Shown: one piece after another, positions 61,765 through 64,000 of the stretch | Numbering within the stretch: position 1 is the first letter of the stretch | Layout of the letters: every line of letters begins with the position of its first letter | DNA from: Cloeon dipterum | Lineage: Eukaryota; Arthropoda; Insecta; Ephemeroptera; Baetidae | Assembly (NCBI RefSeq): GCF_949628265.1 | Contig: NC_088788.1 | Coordinates: 34,458,335-34,522,334, forward strand | Reading direction: 5' to 3' | Length of the DNA stretch: 64,000 nucleotides | Position numbers and translations under genes: made by a program | The notes under the pieces: model-generated | The model's database searches: none | What the model was told of the DNA's origin: nothing | What the model saw: the letters and a program-made list of their open reading frames with translations, nothing else

Positions 61765-63122
61765 ATGGACACATCGCACATTGAACAGCAAGGCGAGGGC
61801 GTGCGCACCCTCGCCTTCTTCGACCTGGAGACGACCGGCCTGCCGCACGAGCAGCCCAGGGTGCGTGTCACCGAGCTGTCCGTCGTCGCGGTCACGGTCG
61901 CCGACCTGAGAGCTGCGTCGCCGCGTTTGCCGCGCATTCTGCACAAGCTTACTATGTGCATGAATCCCTGTTCGCCTGTCCACCCAATCGCCAGCCAGGT
62001 GTCTGGCCTGGACAACTTCATGCTTGAAGGCCACCCGACTTTCAAGACTGCAACTTGTGATACCCTGGAATCCTTCCTCCAAAGGTTGCCGCCACCTGTC
62101 TGTCTGGTAGCGCATAACGGCCACCGATTCGACTTTCCGCTTTTGGCCAAAGAATTTCTCTACGCTAAAAGGGTGAGATTTTGGAGTTAATTTAAAAAAA
62201 AAACTGCAAACCAAATCATCTAAAATTGACCGTCGAAAATTAAGTAAATCAGCTAAGAATCCACTTCAAAACGCTTTGGTCAGATGTTGAAACGTGATTT
62301 CAACTAGAAAAAAATAATAAACGAATAAAAATACCTCTCTTCTAGTTTGTGAGGACGCGGGAGGGTAATGGATAAAATAAAGAAATTAAACACTTGACTT
62401 TTTGTTTAACTTTTTTACTGCAAAAAACTAGTGAAAGAATTTGTATACCATTATTTCACAAGAAAAACACCCTCCTAAATAGATTAAAATAATCTTTTTA
62501 ATGCATCGAATCCAAAAATATTTCAACAAATTTATATTTTTATTCTATAAACTGTATACCGTATTAACCCATTTAAATTCATTCCAGGAAATTCCAAATA
62601 ACATTTTGTGCGCTGACACTCTGCCCTGCTTTCGTGAATTGCTAAGTCCAGAAAAAGTTGCCAAGCAAGTAATTCCCAGGCGCCGGCTAAACTTTGGTGC
62701 AACCAAGCAAACAAGCTCCGTAAGTCAATTTGAATGTTCCTTCACTGTCATGTCACAGAATAAAATTATTTTTCCAGCAAAACTCTTATGAATTCGACTC
62801 GCCGGAACTGGAGGCCGAAATGGTCGCCGTTGCAGAGGCAGTAGAGCGAGAGTACATGCTCAAGTCCCAGCAAACCCCTGTAACGCCACCAGTGACCCCT
62901 ACACAACTGGCGAGAATCCAGGAAAGCACTCCTGAACGCAAAAAACCCAAATCTTTTCGTCTGGGCGACCTGGTGCAGCAGTTAGCGCCCGAATTCAGGG
63001 TGGACGCCCTTCACTCAGCCGAGGGAGACGTAATGGCCCTGCTGCACTGCGCCTCTGCCCTTGTTGACCAGTTTGTTCCCTGGATTAACAAACATGCGAA
63101 AATTTTTCCTGTGCAAAGTTAA
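61765..63122 (+). CDS. TREX-type DEDDh 3'-5' DNA exonuclease
   Basis: Three coding exons: 61765-62172, 62588-62719 and 62778-63122, giving 294 aa. An upstream in-frame ATG (61696) lies before a CCTGCAG acceptor, so I start at 61765. The DEDDh motifs are complete. ExoI is FFDLETTGL (D20, E22), ExoII is AHNGHRFDFP (D123) and ExoIII is HSAEGD (H259, D264). The ADTLPCF block in exon 2 and HSAEGDVMALL then PWINKHAKIF at the end are typical of three-prime repair exonucleases. Such enzymes remove 3' nucleotides from single-stranded or mispaired DNA ends. The protein lacks the hydrophobic C-terminal anchor of mammalian TREX1, so nuclear/cytosolic TREX2-like behaviour is possible. A Pro/Thr-rich, basic insert (about 211-240) separates exon 2 sequence from ExoIII. 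The gene is bracketed by direct copies of repeat C. Confidence 0.9.
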
Positions 63123-63402
63123 TTTGTACCCCAAAATTATATTTTTTCTGTATTATACATATTTTTAGTGTATGCCATGTGAAATATACAATTTGAACTT
63201 TTTAAAACATTTTTAATTAATTACATTTTTTGCACATGTATATCATTAACTGAGAATTAAAGAGCGCGAGGTGCTCATTGATGTTTTTCGTTTCTCAATT
63301 ACATACTGAGAGAGTCATTTACTTTTGCAAAAGACAATATTATATAATTTTGCGAAACATTTTATAAAGTAAGCTAATTCCGAGAAGAAGTATTCAGTGC
63401 AT

Positions 63403-63408
63403 AATAAA
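63403..63408 (+). terminator. candidate poly(A) signal of the TREX-like gene
   Basis: AATAAA about 280 bp after the stop. An ATTAAA variant occurs earlier near 63256, and further AATAAA copies near 63516, so the site in use is uncertain. Confidence 0.35.
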
Positions 63409-63651
63409 TAGAGGTCTCAGCCAGCAGCGTATATGTTTTATATTCAATTCAATTAGATCATTTTATAATTAATTTAATTAATAGATATTATGTCTGTTGT
63501 ACACCTTTTGGTGTTTAATAAATATTTCATTCATAATTAATTTAATATTTCATTAAAAAGTTTTGAACACGACAATATGATAAAAGTGATATTAAGTAGG
63601 ATTAGTGGGGGGAGTACAAAATTGTGATACCCTTGAACGGAAAAAATACCA

Positions 63652-64000
63652 TCTGTGAGAAAATCTGGCAGGATTCTTGATTGATTTTGATAATTATTAA
63701 CAAAAACAGAACACCGCAAAAGGGCGAAGCCCTCAAGCATTCGGAATATTTAGTTAACATTTTCCGCTTTTTATGTCACATGAAATAATTTAAATGTTTG
63801 ATTTAATGGTTTACCTCGGTTGGCCCATTTGTTCCTGAGGAATGTTATTGTGTGATGGAGATAAATTATAATATTATTAATAATACCATATTTAGTTTGT
63901 TTCCCACTATTCAAAAATGATATCGTAATATAACAACATTTAAAATGAAAAACATTATTATTTTATAAATTTAGAAACAGAAGATTGCATTGGTCAACTT
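63652..64000 (+). repeat. 350 bp repeat C, right copy (cut by window end)
   Basis: Direct copy of 59952-60300 starting TCTGTGAGAAAATCTGGCAG. Similarity still runs at the last base of the window, so the unit is longer than what is visible. Confidence 0.75.

Noticed and set aside
1-64000. CRISPR arrays, operons, phage or bacterial genes
   Set aside because: Spliced genes, Kr-h1, SNRPB and POLR1B establish a eukaryotic insect-type genome; no spaced identical repeats are present.

Overview
This is a eukaryotic, almost certainly insect, genomic window. The coding regions are broken by short GT-AG introns inside AT-rich DNA. The strongest taxonomic marker is a Krüppel homolog 1 (Kr-h1) gene with eight C2H2 fingers in the insect order. 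I cannot place it to order or species from sequence alone. No bacterial, phage, CRISPR, tRNA or rRNA signal was found, and no intact transposase or reverse transcriptase.

Layout. 0-17.6 kb: the 5' part of a divergent PP1-type protein phosphatase on the minus strand. Exon 1 is at 17.3 kb, exon 2 is at 12.5 kb, and the rest lies beyond the left edge. Its introns hold a 2.1 kb inverted-terminal-repeat element and a 291 bp element with perfect 76 bp inverted arms. 19.8-24.3 kb: complete GMP synthetase (gmps, minus, 12 coding exons, 687 aa). 27.0-32.3 kb: complete RNA polymerase I second-largest subunit (POLR1B, minus, 16 coding exons, 1120 aa). 33.1-33.8 kb: a C1orf131/DUF4602 protein (plus), divergent from POLR1B. 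35.1-36.8 kb: SNRPB (SmB, plus). 40.1-43.1 kb: Kr-h1 (minus, 4 coding exons, 529 aa). 43-61 kb: a long region with no recognisable protein gene, with GC-rich islands, E-boxes and dispersed repeats; it is probably the upstream region of Kr-h1. 61.8-63.1 kb: a TREX-type 3'-5' exonuclease (plus, 3 coding exons, 294 aa), with 350 bp direct repeats on both sides.

How the genes relate. The central block joins nucleotide supply (GMP synthesis), rRNA transcription (Pol I), small-subunit processing (C1orf131 family) and splicing (SmB). POLR1B and C1orf131 share a 0.8 kb head-to-head promoter carrying three copies of a 17 bp motif. Kr-h1 is the early juvenile-hormone response factor. Upstream of it are inverted 15 bp sequences containing CCTCCACGTG, which resemble the Met/Taiman-bound JH response element described at other insect Kr-h1 genes. 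All exon joins were derived by eye from splice sites, reading-frame phase and family conservation.
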